Assembly (NCBI GenBank): GCA_902769805.1
Contig: CACXQL010000001.1
Span: forward strand, 71,526-135,525
Source of the DNA: an uncultured Prevotellaceae bacterium
GTDB taxonomy: Bacteria > Bacteroidota > Bacteroidia > Bacteroidales > Bacteroidaceae
Direction: 5' to 3'
Length of the DNA stretch: 64,000 bases
The notes beneath the pieces were generated by a model. That model saw only the letters and a program-made list of their open reading frames with translations, did no database searches and was not told where the DNA came from. How positions within the stretch are numbered: position 1 is the first letter of the stretch; each line of letters opens with the position of its first letter. The position numbers were made by a program, and so were the translations under genes. Shown here piece after piece: positions 32,329 to 43,259 of the stretch.

Positions 32329-34059
32329 ATGAACATTTTAGAACTTAGTGAACAAGAGATTGGCAGACGTGAGAGTCTGCAAGAACTGCGTCAGAGAGGC
32401 ATCAACCCCTACCCTGCCGCTGAATATCCTACCAACGCCTTCTCAACAGAAATCATAGATAGTTTCCAGGACGATGCCGAAACACGTGAGGTATGCATAG
32501 CAGGTCGCATGATGAGCCGTCGTGTTATGGGAAAAGCCTCCTTCGTAGAACTACAAGACTCAAAGGGACGCATTCAGGTCTATATCACACGTGACGACCT
32601 CTGTCCTGGAGATGACAAGGAACTCTATAACACCGTCTTCAAGAAGTTATTGGACATCGGTGACTTCATTGGAGTCAAGGGATTCGTATTCCGAACCCAG
32701 ACTGGTGAGATTTCCGTCCACGCCCAGGAACTGACACTACTGTCGAAATCATTAAAGCCACTGCCTATCGTGAAGTACAAGGACGGTGTGGCATACGATA
32801 AGTTTGACGATCCGGAGTTGCGCTACCGTCAGCGTTATGTCGACTTGGTGGTTAACGACGGTGTCAAGGATACCTTCCTTCAGAGAGCCACTGTTATCCG
32901 GACACTCCGTAAGGTACTGGATGAAGCAGGCTATACTGAGGTAGAGACCCCCACCCTTCAGATGATTGCTGGAGGTGCTTCTGCTCGTCCTTTCATCACT
33001 CATTTCAATGCCCTTGATCAAGACATGTATATGCGTATCGCCACCGAGCTTTATCTGAAGCGACTCATCGTGGGCGGCTTTGAGGGTGTCTATGAGATTG
33101 GCAAGAACTTCCGTAACGAGGGTATGGACCGTAACCACAACCCTGAATTCACCTGTATGGAACTCTATGTGCAGTACAAGGACTATAACTGGATGATGTC
33201 GTTCACGGAGAAGTTGCTTGAAACGATATGTATCGCTGTAAATGGCAAGCCAGAAAGGGAGATTGACGGTAACATCGTATCGTTCAAGGCTCCTTATCGT
33301 CGTTTGCCTATCTTGGATGCCATCAAAGAAAAGACTGGTTTTGACTGTGACGGCAAGAGCGAGGAGGAAATCCGTGACTTCTGTAAGTCAAAGGGCATGG
33401 AGGTGGATGAAACGATGGGCAAAGGTAAACTTATCGACGAACTCTTTGGTGAGTTCTGTGAGGGGACCTTTATCCAGCCGACCTTTATCACTGATTATCC
33501 CGTTGAGATGAGCCCCCTGACAAAGATGCATCGTTCAAAGCCTGGACTCACAGAACGTTTCGAGCTGATGGTGAATGGTAAGGAGCTGGCGAACGCCTAT
33601 TCCGAGTTAAATGACCCCATCGACCAGGAGGAGCGTTTCATTGAACAGATGAAGCTCGCTGACAAGGGTGACGACGAGGCGATGATTATCGATCAGGACT
33701 TCCTGCGTGCCTTGCAATATGGCATGCCTCCTACCTCTGGTATTGGTATCGGTATCGACCGTCTGGTGATGCTGATGACGGGCAAGACATTCATTCAAGA
33801 GGTTCTTTTCTTCCCACAGATGAAACCTGAGAAGAAAGTGCCCCAAAGCACAATAGCCGAATGGGGCGAGATTGGAGTCAGTGAGGAATGGGTACCCGTC
33901 CTCCGCAAAGCTGGCTTTAACCTCATCTCCAATATCAAAGAGGAGAAGGCACAAGGTCTACAACAGAAGATTGGCGATATCGTCAAGAAATACAAACTCG
34001 ATATTCAGAAACCTTCTGTCGATGAAGTCGCAGCATGGATAGAAAAAGCTAATCGCTAA
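32329..34059 (+). CDS. lysS: Lysyl-tRNA synthetase, class II
   Basis: The 576-residue protein has an N-terminal OB-fold anticodon domain (~55-150, [23 protein letters not shown]). The class II core has motif 2 [15 protein letters not shown] and motif 3 [13 protein letters not shown]. About 70 residues after the core ([19 protein letters not shown] onward) form a C-terminal extension typical for Bacteroidetes. Leads an operon with gpsA, pgi and a HAD hydrolase. Confidence 0.96.
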   Translation: MNILELSEQEIGRRESLQELRQRGINPYPAAEYPTNAFSTEIIDSFQDDAETREVCIAGRMMSRRVMGKASFVELQDSKGRIQVYITRDDLCPGDDKELYNTVFKKLLDIGDFIGVKGFVFRTQTGEISVHAQELTLLSKSLKPLPIVKYKDGVAYDKFDDPELRYRQRYVDLVVNDGVKDTFLQRATVIRTLRKVLDEAGYTEVETPTLQMIAGGASARPFITHFNALDQDMYMRIATELYLKRLIVGGFEGVYEIGKNFRNEGMDRNHNPEFTCMELYVQYKDYNWMMSFTEKLLETICIAVNGKPEREIDGNIVSFKAPYRRLPILDAIKEKTGFDCDGKSEEEIRDFCKSKGMEVDETMGKGKLIDELFGEFCEGTFIQPTFITDYPVEMSPLTKMHRSKPGLTERFELMVNGKELANAYSELNDPIDQEERFIEQMKLADKGDDEAMIIDQDFLRALQYGMPPTSGIGIGIDRLVMLMTGKTFIQEVLFFPQMKPEKKVPQSTIAEWGEIGVSEEWVPVLRKAGFNLISNIKEEKAQGLQQKIGDIVKKYKLDIQKPSVDEVAAWIEKANR

Positions 34060-34081
34060 TAGCCAAAAGCAATAGCAGGAT

Positions 34082-35077
34082 ATGTACGAGTGCGGTAAGA
34101 TAGCCATCATTGGCGGCGGTAGTTGGGCTACGGCAATAGCCAAGATTGTAGTGGGGTACACCCACCATATCGGATGGTATATGCGCCGTGACGACCGTAT
34201 TGAGGACTTCAAACGCCTTGGTCACAATCCGGCATACTTGATGAGTGTCCGATTCAATACGGATGAAATCTTCTTCTCCTCCGACCTTAACAAGATCGTA
34301 CAAATGTACGACACACTGGTGTTTGTCACGCCCTCACCCTATCTGAAAAGTCATCTCAAGAAACTGAAGACACGTATACGCGATAAGTTCATCATCACTG
34401 CCATCAAGGGTATTGTGCCAGACGAGAACCTCGTATGTTCTGAATATTTCCATCAGGTATATGATGTTCCCTATGAGAATCTCGCATGTATCGGTGGACC
34501 TTCTCATGCAGAGGAGGTGGCTCTGGAACGTCTCAGTTATCTGACAGTGGGATGTGCCGACCGGGAGAAAGCCCAGGCTTTTGCTGATGTCATGGCAAGC
34601 GACTATATCAAGACAAAGACCTCTACGGATGTCATCGGCATAGAATACTCTTCAGTATTAAAGAATGTCTACGCCATTGCAGCAGGTATCTGCAACGGAC
34701 TGAAGTTCGGAGACAATTTCCAGGCAGTGCTAATGGCGAATGCCGTACAGGAGATGGCACGTTTCCTAAAAGTGGTACACCCCATTGAGCGTAATATTGT
34801 GGACAGTGTTTATCTGGGCGACCTCCTTGTGACAGGCTATTCCAATTTCTCACGCAACCGCACCTTTGGTACTATGATCGGAAAAGGCTACAGCGTCAAG
34901 TCGGCACAGATAGAGATGGAGATGATCGCTGAAGGTTACTTCGGTACCAAATGTATGAAGGAGATTAACCGCCACTGCCATGTGAACATGCCTATTTTGG
35001 ACGCTGTATACAATATATTATATGAGCGTATATCTCCACAAATCGAAATCAAGTTACTAACAGATTCATTTAGATAA
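34082..35077 (+). CDS. gpsA: NAD(P)H-dependent glycerol-3-phosphate dehydrogenase
   Basis: The 331-residue protein has the Rossmann start IAIIGGGSWATAIAKI, IKGIVPDENLV, IGGPSHAEEVA, and the catalytic-domain SSVLKNVYAIAAGIC and GDLLVTGYSNFSRNR. It supplies glycerol-3-phosphate for phospholipids. 22 nt after lysS and 14 nt before pgi. Confidence 0.94.
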   Translation: MYECGKIAIIGGGSWATAIAKIVVGYTHHIGWYMRRDDRIEDFKRLGHNPAYLMSVRFNTDEIFFSSDLNKIVQMYDTLVFVTPSPYLKSHLKKLKTRIRDKFIITAIKGIVPDENLVCSEYFHQVYDVPYENLACIGGPSHAEEVALERLSYLTVGCADREKAQAFADVMASDYIKTKTSTDVIGIEYSSVLKNVYAIAAGICNGLKFGDNFQAVLMANAVQEMARFLKVVHPIERNIVDSVYLGDLLVTGYSNFSRNRTFGTMIGKGYSVKSAQIEMEMIAEGYFGTKCMKEINRHCHVNMPILDAVYNILYERISPQIEIKLLTDSFR

Positions 35078-35091
35078 TATAATAAACGATT

Positions 35092-36447
35092 ATGAAGAAC
35101 ATCAAACTTGACATCACAAAGGCTGCTTGTTTCTTGGAGGCAGGAGCCGTAAAGGCTTTCGAGCCAAAAGTAAAAGCCGCCCAAGAGGCTTTGGAAAATG
35201 GCACATGCCCTGGTAACGATTTCTTAGGATGGCTGCATCTTCCCAGCAGTATCACTCCTGCTTTCCTGGACGAGGTACAGGCTGTTGCCAATACCCTCAG
35301 AGAGAAATGCGAGGTAGTAGTTGTTGCCGGTATCGGTGGCTCCTACTTAGGTGCCCGTGCCGTTATCGAGGCTTTAGGAAACTCTTTCGCATGGCTGATT
35401 CAGGACAAGAAGAATCCTACCATTCTCTTTGCAGGCAATAACATCGGTGAGGACTATCTCTCTGAGATGACTGAATACCTGAAAGGAAAGAAATTTGGTG
35501 TCATCAATATCTCTAAGTCTGGTACAACCACCGAGACCGCTCTCACTTTCCGTCTGTTGAAGAAACAGTGTGAGGCACAGATGGGCAAGGACATGGCAAA
35601 AGACGTGATTGTTGCCGTTACCGATGCCAAGCGTGGTGCCGCTCGTACTTGTGCAGACAAGGAAGGCTATAAGAGCTTCATCATTCCCGATAATGTGGGT
35701 GGACGCTTCTCCGTACTTACTCCTGTAGGTCTGCTGCCTATCGCATGTGCCGGTTTCGACATCAAACAACTCGTACAGGGTGCTGTTGACATGGAGAAAG
35801 CCTGTGGCAAGGACGTTCTTTTCGAGGAGAACCTCGCTGCCCAGTATGCCGCTGTCCGCAACGGTCTGTATGGTGCCGGCAAGAAGATAGAGATCATGGT
35901 GAACTACCAGCCTAAACTCCACTTTATCTCTGAGTGGTGGAAACAACTCTACGGAGAGTCTGAGGGTAAAGACAAGAAGGGTATCTTCCCTGCATCATGC
36001 GACTTCACTACCGACCTGCATTCTATGGGTCAGTGGATCCAGGATGGTGAGCGTACCATCTTCGAGACTGTCATCAGCATTGAGGAGCCTAACCGTAGCT
36101 TGCTATTCCCCAGCGATGAAGAGAATCTGGATGGTTTGAACTTCCTGGCTGGTAAGCGTGTTGACGAGGTCAACAAGATGGCAGAGCTCGGTACTCGCCT
36201 TGCCCATGTGGACGGTGGTGTTCCCAACATCCGCATCAGTGTTCCCAAACTAAATGAGTACTATATTGGTCAACTCATCTACTTCTTCGAGATTGCCTGT
36301 GGCATCAGTGGTAACGTGTTGGGGGTAAACCCTTTCAACCAACCTGGTGTGGAGGCATATAAGAAGAATATGTTTGCCCTACTTGACAAGCCTGGCTATG
36401 AAGATGAGTCAAAAGCTATCAAGGAACGTCTGGCTAAAGAGCAATGA
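35092..36447 (+). CDS. pgi: Glucose-6-phosphate isomerase
   Basis: The 451-residue short (Bacillus-like) PGI has [48 protein letters not shown], and the C-terminal [14 protein letters not shown]. It interconverts glucose-6-phosphate and fructose-6-phosphate. Its stop overlaps the HAD gene start by 4 nt. Confidence 0.96.
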   Translation: MKNIKLDITKAACFLEAGAVKAFEPKVKAAQEALENGTCPGNDFLGWLHLPSSITPAFLDEVQAVANTLREKCEVVVVAGIGGSYLGARAVIEALGNSFAWLIQDKKNPTILFAGNNIGEDYLSEMTEYLKGKKFGVINISKSGTTTETALTFRLLKKQCEAQMGKDMAKDVIVAVTDAKRGAARTCADKEGYKSFIIPDNVGGRFSVLTPVGLLPIACAGFDIKQLVQGAVDMEKACGKDVLFEENLAAQYAAVRNGLYGAGKKIEIMVNYQPKLHFISEWWKQLYGESEGKDKKGIFPASCDFTTDLHSMGQWIQDGERTIFETVISIEEPNRSLLFPSDEENLDGLNFLAGKRVDEVNKMAELGTRLAHVDGGVPNIRISVPKLNEYYIGQLIYFFEIACGISGNVLGVNPFNQPGVEAYKKNMFALLDKPGYEDESKAIKERLAKEQ

Positions 36448-37187
36448 ACGAGGCAATTAATCGATATTTAGAGAAGCACGGTTTTGAGCAGCTTTGTCTC
36501 AAAGCCGTGCTTTTCGATATGGACGGTGTCATCTATGACTCCATGCCTAACCATGCCCGTTCATGGCATCAGGCAATGGAGACTGTCGGTATTCACATGG
36601 AAGAGAGCGAAGCCTATCTCTATGAGGGCATGCGGGGTGTGGAAACCATCAAACTAAAGGCGCGTCAACAATGGGGACGTGAGATTAGTGACGAAGAAGC
36701 CAAGCACATGTATGACATCAAGGCAACTGTCTTCAGCCAATGCCCTCCTGCCCTTAAGATGAAAGGTATTGAAGAACTTATGCGGCAGATAAAGGATGAT
36801 GGTTTGAAGATTTGTGTAGTAACAGGCAGCGGACAGCGCACGATGCTGGACAAACTGATGACGGATTTCAAAGGACTGGTCCAACAGGACTTGATTGTTA
36901 GCAGTTTCGATGTCACTCGTGGGAAACCTGCACCTGACCCCTATCTGGCGGGAATGCAGAAGACAGGTGTGAAACCATGGGAGGCTTTGGTGGTGGAAAA
37001 CGCCCCTTTAGGTGTACAGGCTGCCGTTGCCGCCAAATGTTTCACCATAGCGGTAAATACAGGGCCGCTACCTGACCACGAATTAAGAGACAAAGGGGCT
37101 GCTATTGTCTTACCAGATATCAGAAGCCTCATCATTCAATGGAATCTTCTGCGAAAGCATTTGTATCCATATCAACATCATGCTTAA
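36444..37187 (+). CDS. HAD-superfamily sugar-phosphate phosphatase/phosphoglucomutase-like
   Basis: The 247-residue protein has motif [20 protein letters not shown], motif II VVTGSGQ, the conserved Lys in [10 protein letters not shown], and motif [15 protein letters not shown] (with E-N in place of the usual E-D/D-D). The helical cap after motif I places it with beta-phosphoglucomutase or sugar-phosphate phosphatases. Coupled to pgi by ATGA overlap, so a hexose-phosphate substrate is plausible. Its 3' end overlaps the convergent lipoprotein gene by 56 nt. Confidence 0.88.
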   Translation: MNEAINRYLEKHGFEQLCLKAVLFDMDGVIYDSMPNHARSWHQAMETVGIHMEESEAYLYEGMRGVETIKLKARQQWGREISDEEAKHMYDIKATVFSQCPPALKMKGIEELMRQIKDDGLKICVVTGSGQRTMLDKLMTDFKGLVQQDLIVSSFDVTRGKPAPDPYLAGMQKTGVKPWEALVVENAPLGVQAAVAAKCFTIAVNTGPLPDHELRDKGAAIVLPDIRSLIIQWNLLRKHLYPYQHHA

Positions 37188-37692
37188 CCATGACATCACC
37201 CAACCGTGAGAGACGTACTATCAAAGGAATATACTCGTCTGTCTGGGGATGACTGACACTGGCAGCAAATTCCAACCAGTCACCGTCAGTCTTGTCAAAG
37301 ACCAAGCCTTCCAGAATACCTGTATTCCGATAGTCGTTGTCAAGGTATCTGTCAAAGTCTTTCTTGGTGAATGTATGGCTGTAAAACACAGAGCCGTCCC
37401 CACGTGACACTTCCAGTGAGATGACATTGTCCACGAACTGTTGTCCAATCTCATCCTTCACCATAGGCAACGAATCACTTGGCTGGCGGTTGATGGCTAT
37501 ATGATAGGTGCGTCCTATCCACTGCACATCCCTGCTGTCCGTATAAGGTTGCAGACGCACAGGACCCTGTGCCTTGGGTTGCTCTATCTTCTCCGCAATG
37601 ATATCATCACTTTTCTTCTTCTGGCTGCAGGCAGCAATAACAAAAACCATACAACCAACCATTGACAGGACACATAATCTGTTTGTTTTCAT
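37132..37692 (-). CDS. DUF4738-like lipoprotein
   Basis: The 186-residue protein (start MKTNRLC) has a lipoprotein signal with lipobox VIAAC, a linker (SQKKKSDDI), and one domain with the phrases DSRDVQWIGRTYHIAINRQPSD and VSLEV-like strands, which I associate with the Bacteroidetes family DUF4738. Function unknown. A promoter box 24 nt upstream supports this start. Confidence 0.78.
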   Translation of the reverse strand: MKTNRLCVLSMVGCMVFVIAACSQKKKSDDIIAEKIEQPKAQGPVRLQPYTDSRDVQWIGRTYHIAINRQPSDSLPMVKDEIGQQFVDNVISLEVSRGDGSVFYSHTFTKKDFDRYLDNDYRNTGILEGLVFDKTDGDWLEFAASVSHPQTDEYIPLIVRLSRLGDVMVKHDVDMDTNAFAEDSIE

Positions 37693-37716
37693 TCTCTTTC
37701 TATGTTTATGATAGTG

Positions 37717-37724
37717 CAAAGATA
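37717..37724 (-). promoter_or_regulatory. -7 box of the DUF4738-like gene
   Basis: TATCTTTG on the minus strand. Confidence 0.55.
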
Positions 37725-37750
37725 CACATTTTCCTGTATTCCACCTATTT

Positions 37751-40351
37751 TTATTTACGTTTTTTCACCCAACGGATGCCTTCTCCTATCCAAAGGACAA
37801 AGGAAGTACCACCGATGATATAGAGCCAATCCTCTAATCTAAGTCTTGTCACATGAAACATCTCTCCGCCAAAGGTGACTATCAGGATCTGACCGATGAA
37901 GATCAGTTCCATGATAAAGAGGAAGCCCTTACAGCTTCTGATTCTCAAGGCACTCTCTCCTGTTGCGAAGGCACGCGCATTGAACATATTCCAGAACTGG
38001 AGCATCACGAAGATAGTGAAAAACAAACTCTGTTCATGAAGCGACCATCCGTTCCTCTCAAAACGGTATAGAAGGCATATCAGCACTATAAAGAAGGTAC
38101 ACCCTATCCCAATAATCTGCTTTGCCATGTCACGATTGATAATAAAAGAGCGACGGTCACGAGGTTTCTCCTTCATCACCGACGTAGAGGGTGGCAGGGA
38201 TGCCAATGCCATGGCAGCAAAAGTATCCATAATCAGATTCACCCACAACATCTGCGTCACTGTCAGCGGCACCTCTGTACCCATGAATGCACCTACCAGA
38301 ACTATCAGGCATGCCACCACATTAACAGTCATCTGGAACAAGATAAAACGTTGGATATTCCGATAGAGGGAACGTCCCCACATGACCGCCCTGCCAATGC
38401 TACTGAAAGAGTTGTCGATAATAGTAATGTCCGAAGCTTCTTTTGCTACCGAAGTTCCATCCCCCATAGAAAGTCCTACATGAGCCGCTTTTAAAGCTGG
38501 AGCGTCATTGGTACCGTCACCAGTTACTGCGACGACCTGTCCCAACGACTGCAATGCTTCCACCAATCGTTTCTTATCCATCGGTCGGGCACGGGCTATC
38601 ACCTTCAGGTCTATCACACGTTCAAGTAGCTCCGCATCTGACAAGGCGGCGAACTCCGGGCCTGTGATTAACTGTCTGTCGGAATCCTCCTCCGTCCACA
38701 ATCCCACCTGACGGGCAATCTCCCGAGCCGTAGCAGCGGTATCACCCGTCACAATCTTCACGGCGATACCCGCCTCCATACACTCACGGACAGCTTGTGG
38801 CACTTCGGGACGAACAGGGTCAGAGATAGCCACCACGCCCAAGAATGTCATCTGATTAGTGATTAACTGCTGTTCTGCGATAGGCATCTCTGTTTCACCT
38901 AACCGCTGGTAGGCAAATCCTAATGTACGCATCCCCTGTTCCTGATAGGTAAGCAAGCGTTCCTGAATGTCCCTCTTCTGCTGATCGGACATCACACATT
39001 TCCCATATACGATTTCCGGAGCTCCCTTCACATAGAGCATCCTCTCCTGATCCGTCCTGACAACCACTGCCATCAACTTACGCTCTGTGGAGAAAGGGAG
39101 TTCCACCTCATAGACCACATCCTCTTTTAATGCCCGATAGTCAATACCCTGGTCATATAACCACAACAGCAAGGCACCCTCTGTTGGATTACCCAAAACC
39201 TTTGGTGATGTTCCTTCCTCTATCTGTAGCGAAGCCGTCGTATTCACTGCGATTCCTTGACATACCAAGTCTTTAGTCTCCTTTCCTTCTGTCTCGAAAC
39301 ATGTCTCATAGACATGCATAACGTTCTGCGTCAGTGTTCCCGTCTTATCGGTACAGATAACGGTGGCGGCACCCATGGTCTCACAGGCATGCATCTTCCG
39401 CACCAGGTTATTGGTCTTCAACATACGCCGCATACTATAGGCAAGACTCAATGTCACTGCCATAGGGAGGCCTTCAGGAACAGCAACGACAATCAATGTC
39501 ACGGATATCATGACCGTCTGCAGAACATAGGACACGAAATGCACCCATTCAAAGTCGTAATGAAGGAAATACATCATAACACGACCGACGATCACCAAGA
39601 AAGCGATGCCATAACTCACTCTTGCAATAAGAGTGCCCAGACGGTCTAACTGTTCGTTCAACGGTGTCTTCACACTATCATCAATTCGCGCCGCCTCATA
39701 AACCTTGCCATTCTCCGTGGCATCACCAACAGCCTGAACACGGAAGATACCATGCCCCTCCATCACTTTCGTTCCACGCAAGACCTGATTGGTGGGGAAA
39801 GTAGCCTCTTGGTCAAAATCCTGCTCTGCCACACTCTTATGACATACAGGCTCTCCTGTCAGCGACGACTCATCAACATTCATCGACACTGCTTCCAGCA
39901 ACAAACCATCAGCAGGTACCTCATCACCTGTATTGATTAATATGATATCGCCAACGACTACATCGCATTTAGGAATCTGCTGTCTTCGACCCTCACGGAT
40001 GACCATAACAGGTTCCTCATCATTCACCTGATTAAGAATAGCAAACTCACGGTCGGCTTTTACCTCAAAGAGAAATGCCAATCCCGTAGCAAGGAGGATA
40101 GCAACAAAGATTCCTACAGGCTCAAAGAAAACAGTGGTGTCTTCCTGCAAGACATAATACTCATAGAAAGAAATGCTTACTGACAAGATTCCCGCCACCA
40201 ACAAGATGATAATGAGAGGGTCCTCGAATTTATGGAGGAAGCGTATCCACAAAGAAACTTTTTCCGGTTCAGAAAGTACATTTGACCCATTCCGCTGGCG
40301 ACTTTCTAATACCTCTTCCTTTGTCAATCCTTCATAATGCTGTTGTTTCAT
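37751..40351 (-). CDS. Calcium-translocating P-type ATPase
   Basis: The 866-residue protein has the cation-ATPase N-terminal domain (GLTKEEVLESRQRNGSNVL), actuator DESSLTGEPV, membrane motif VAVPEGLPMAVTLSLA (Ca-type PEGLP in M4), phosphorylation site ICTDKTGTLTQN, hinge GDGTNDAPALKAA, and C-terminal membrane segments. This is the PMCA/SERCA-like class IIA/B of bacterial Ca2+ pumps. Start at MKQQHYEG. A TACCTTCG box (one mismatch) lies only 4 nt upstream, suggesting a leaderless message. Confidence 0.93.
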   Translation of the reverse strand: MKQQHYEGLTKEEVLESRQRNGSNVLSEPEKVSLWIRFLHKFEDPLIIILLVAGILSVSISFYEYYVLQEDTTVFFEPVGIFVAILLATGLAFLFEVKADREFAILNQVNDEEPVMVIREGRRQQIPKCDVVVGDIILINTGDEVPADGLLLEAVSMNVDESSLTGEPVCHKSVAEQDFDQEATFPTNQVLRGTKVMEGHGIFRVQAVGDATENGKVYEAARIDDSVKTPLNEQLDRLGTLIARVSYGIAFLVIVGRVMMYFLHYDFEWVHFVSYVLQTVMISVTLIVVAVPEGLPMAVTLSLAYSMRRMLKTNNLVRKMHACETMGAATVICTDKTGTLTQNVMHVYETCFETEGKETKDLVCQGIAVNTTASLQIEEGTSPKVLGNPTEGALLLWLYDQGIDYRALKEDVVYEVELPFSTERKLMAVVVRTDQERMLYVKGAPEIVYGKCVMSDQQKRDIQERLLTYQEQGMRTLGFAYQRLGETEMPIAEQQLITNQMTFLGVVAISDPVRPEVPQAVRECMEAGIAVKIVTGDTAATAREIARQVGLWTEEDSDRQLITGPEFAALSDAELLERVIDLKVIARARPMDKKRLVEALQSLGQVVAVTGDGTNDAPALKAAHVGLSMGDGTSVAKEASDITIIDNSFSSIGRAVMWGRSLYRNIQRFILFQMTVNVVACLIVLVGAFMGTEVPLTVTQMLWVNLIMDTFAAMALASLPPSTSVMKEKPRDRRSFIINRDMAKQIIGIGCTFFIVLICLLYRFERNGWSLHEQSLFFTIFVMLQFWNMFNARAFATGESALRIRSCKGFLFIMELIFIGQILIVTFGGEMFHVTRLRLEDWLYIIGGTSFVLWIGEGIRWVKKRK

Positions 40352-40381
40352 GGTGCGAAGGTACGAATAAAAAATGAAAAA

Positions 40382-40397
40382 GGGGCACGCCTGCCCC
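40382..40397. terminator. GC-rich hairpin flanked by A/T tracts upstream of the ATPase gene
   Basis: GGGGCA-CGCC-TGCCCC with AAAAA before and a TTTTT on the minus strand after it. It looks like an intrinsic terminator for minus-strand transcription, yet no gene to terminate is visible on that side. Confidence 0.5.
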
Positions 40398-40579
40398 ATG
40401 AAAAACACTATGTTAACCTAAATTACTATGATGATTGTCTTATACACTTGTTTTTAACGATTTGATGAGAGTACCAATAATCGTTAAGTCTTTTACTATT
40501 TATTTGACACATTATGAACGAAAAAGCTTAATGAAGAAAGAAAAATAATCAGAAAATCTGCTATTTCTTAAAAAATTAC

Positions 40580-40587
40580 TATCTTTG
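40580..40587 (+). promoter_or_regulatory. -7 box of the DUF4230 pair
   Basis: TATCTTTG, 19 nt upstream of the ATG at 40607. Confidence 0.6.
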
Positions 40588-40606
40588 TAAACCAATAAAA
40601 GAGCTG

Positions 40607-41290
40607 ATGACAAGACTTTTGTATATTTTAATAATGAGTATCCTCTCTTGCTGTGCTTGCAGTCGCCAGCAAGAAACAGAGCATCAGACGGTGTCTCCGT
40701 CCCCTGATGATGCTGTATCCTCATTGGTTCTGCAGGTACAGAAATGTTCACGGATATACACTACGGAAATGAAGATCCATAAGATTGTGACACATGATGA
40801 TGTCATACGTCTGAAAGGCACCATCCTTGCCCAGGACTTTAATATCAGGATGCCACTGGGCGACCGCAAGATTGCCATTCCTATGGATGCGACTCTGAAA
40901 GCGTATATTGACTTAAGTGACTTTTCAGAAAAGAACGTGGAGCACATTGGTCAAAAGATTATCATCACACTCCCCGACCCTCAAGTAATCCTGACAAGCT
41001 CAAAGATAGACCAGAAGGGTATCAGGGAATTTGTGGGATTAGTCCGTTCGCATTTTACAGATGAAGAGATGGCAAATTACGAACAACAGGGACGTGCCTC
41101 GATGATTGAGAGTATCCCACGGTTGGGAATCATCCCCATTGCCCAGGAGAATGCCGCCCGTGTCCTGATACCCTTGATTATGCAGATGGGCTATCAGGAA
41201 CAAGATATCATCATCCAGTTCCGTAAGGAGTATGGGTTAGAAGACATCAAATCACTTGTAAACCTGGATATTGAGCATGACAAGAAATAA
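40607..41290 (+). CDS. DUF4230 family protein (first of two), probable lipoprotein
   Basis: The 227-residue protein has a short hydrophobic leader ending in ILSCCACS, compatible with a lipoprotein signal. The body carries LVLQVQKCSRIYTTEMKIHKIVTHDD, IPMDATLKAYIDLSDF, and VILTSSKIDQKGIREFVG, which match the DUF4230 family. Function unknown. It overlaps the next gene, a divergent paralogue, by 20 nt. Confidence 0.78.
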   Translation: MTRLLYILIMSILSCCACSRQQETEHQTVSPSPDDAVSSLVLQVQKCSRIYTTEMKIHKIVTHDDVIRLKGTILAQDFNIRMPLGDRKIAIPMDATLKAYIDLSDFSEKNVEHIGQKIIITLPDPQVILTSSKIDQKGIREFVGLVRSHFTDEEMANYEQQGRASMIESIPRLGIIPIAQENAARVLIPLIMQMGYQEQDIIIQFRKEYGLEDIKSLVNLDIEHDKK

Positions 41291-41888
41291 GAAGAAGAAA
41301 TTATTATCCTTCCCCATAGGACTCACGGCACTTGCCATAGGCATCGTCCTGTTGGTAGCCCTCGTAGGATGGATTTATCGTGACATCAGGAATGGTCGTG
41401 TCGAATTCGGTGCTGATCAGCAAATAGATATCACCCCAGAGCAGATACAGCATATCAAGGAGATTGGCGAATGGGAGTTCCTAGCTATCAGCGACGAGGA
41501 GATGGTAGATACTATCCGTCACGGTTTTTTCTCCGACGACCGTCTTACCAGAATCTACTATGGAACAATGCGCTTAGGTGTTAATCTCAAACAAGTCGAG
41601 CCAGGATGGATTGTAGCGAGAGGAGACACGATAGACATTACCCTTCCCCCTATTGGGCTCCTTGACCGTGATTTTATCGACGAGGCTCGTACGAGGAGTT
41701 TCTTTGAGAGTGGAAAATGGATGCCCAAAGACAGAGAGGCGATGCTCCAGAGAGCCTATCATAGAATGCTGAGACGCGGCCTCACTCCCCAGAATCTGCA
41801 AAACGCAAAAGAGAATGGCGACATACAGGTACGCCAAGTATTGCAGAGTATGGGATTCCAACAAGTAAAGATACAATATAAGGAATAG
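41271..41888 (+). CDS. DUF4230 family protein (second of two), membrane-anchored
   Basis: The 205-residue protein has one N-terminal transmembrane helix (FPIGLTALAIGIVLLVALVGWIY) and a DUF4230-like body (WEFLAISDEEMVDTIRHG, TRIYYGTMRLGVNL, DTIDITLPPIGLLDRDFI). It is paralogous in layout to its upstream neighbour and probably acts with it. Start at 41271 or at the ATG two codons on. The symporter gene follows after 6 nt. Confidence 0.78.
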   Translation: MSMTRNKKKKLLSFPIGLTALAIGIVLLVALVGWIYRDIRNGRVEFGADQQIDITPEQIQHIKEIGEWEFLAISDEEMVDTIRHGFFSDDRLTRIYYGTMRLGVNLKQVEPGWIVARGDTIDITLPPIGLLDRDFIDEARTRSFFESGKWMPKDREAMLQRAYHRMLRRGLTPQNLQNAKENGDIQVRQVLQSMGFQQVKIQYKE

Positions 41889-41894
41889 GCAAAG

Positions 41895-43259
41895 ATGGAG
41901 CAGATCAATCAATTATTAATAGAACTCAGCGGATTACTATGGGGATGGCCCATGATTATCCTGCTACTGGGAACACATATTTTTCTGACAATAAGACTGC
42001 GCGTACCCCAACGCTATATCTTCAAGGCGATACGCCTCTCTGTAAAGAAAGACGCAGGGGCAACAGGCGATGTATCGCAGTTTGCTTCCCTTGCTACAGC
42101 GCTTGCCGCCACCATAGGTACAGGCAACATCATCGGAGTGGCTACAGCCATCGCCTTGGGAGGTCCGGGTGCAGTACTATGGTGCTGGCTGACGGGTGTA
42201 TTCGGAATAGCTACGAAATATGCGGAGGGACTGTTGGCCATCAAATACCGTAAGAAGAAGGCTGACGGACAATTCATCGGTGGCCCGATGTATGCTCTGG
42301 AATACGGACTGGGCTGGAAATGGCTTGCCATCCTGTTTGCCATCTTTACGGCAATAGCTGCCTTTGGTATCGGTAATACCGTACAGGCGAATGCCATAGC
42401 CACGGTAACTCAGGAGACATATGCCATATCACCCTATATCACAGGAACCATCATTTCCCTGTTGACAGCATTAGTGATATTAGGTGGTGTGAAGAGTATA
42501 GCACGGGTGTGTTCTGCTCTGGTGCCTATGATGGCATTGTTTTATGTCATAGGTTGTATCTATATTATTTTCGTTAATATCGACTATGTATGGCCTGCCA
42601 TCAAGATGATAGTTAAATATGCATTCACGACTCAGGCTGCAAGAGGCGGTTTTGCGGGATCCGCCGTGATGATGGCAGCCCGCTATGGTATCGCGCGAGG
42701 TCTGTTCAGCAATGAGTCAGGACTGGGTTCTGCACCCATCGTGGCTGCCGCCGCACAGACGCGTAACCCTGTCCGTCAGGCATTAGTATCGAGCAGTGGA
42801 ACCTTCTGGGATACGGTGGTCATCTGTGCCATGACAGGTATTGTGATTATAAGCAGCGTCCTGCACTATCCCGACATCTCATTCAGCAACGGTGCCGTGC
42901 TGACACACATGGCTTTTTCCAAGATACCAGTGGTAGGTACGCCATTGCTGACATTCGGGCTGCTGACGTTTGCCTTCACCACCATTCTGGGATGGAGCTA
43001 CTATGGCGAGAAAGCTATGGAATATCTCAAAGGAAGCCGCTGGGTCCTGCCCTATCGCATCGCCTTCGTTATTATGGTATTCATAGGATGTGTGATGCAA
43101 TTGGATTTCGTCTGGAATCTTGCCGACTGTATGAATGCGCTCATGGCATTACCTAACTTAATCTCACTACTGGCTTTAAGCGGTATCATCGTCCACGAGA
43201 CCCGTAAATACCTCTGGAACGGACAACTGGACAGGAAGGAGGACAACACAACTATTTAA
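41895..43259 (+). CDS. Alanine/glycine:cation symporter (AGCS family)
   Basis: The 454-residue membrane protein has about ten segments and AGCS signatures FASLATALAATIGTGNIIGVATAIALGGPGAVLW, GPMYALEYGLG and GLFSNESGLGSAPIVAAAA. Imports small neutral amino acids with Na+ or H+. Last gene of the DUF4230 transcript; it overlaps the convergent kinase gene by 8 nt. Confidence 0.95.
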   Translation: MEQINQLLIELSGLLWGWPMIILLLGTHIFLTIRLRVPQRYIFKAIRLSVKKDAGATGDVSQFASLATALAATIGTGNIIGVATAIALGGPGAVLWCWLTGVFGIATKYAEGLLAIKYRKKKADGQFIGGPMYALEYGLGWKWLAILFAIFTAIAAFGIGNTVQANAIATVTQETYAISPYITGTIISLLTALVILGGVKSIARVCSALVPMMALFYVIGCIYIIFVNIDYVWPAIKMIVKYAFTTQAARGGFAGSAVMMAARYGIARGLFSNESGLGSAPIVAAAAQTRNPVRQALVSSSGTFWDTVVICAMTGIVIISSVLHYPDISFSNGAVLTHMAFSKIPVVGTPLLTFGLLTFAFTTILGWSYYGEKAMEYLKGSRWVLPYRIAFVIMVFIGCVMQLDFVWNLADCMNALMALPNLISLLALSGIIVHETRKYLWNGQLDRKEDNTTI

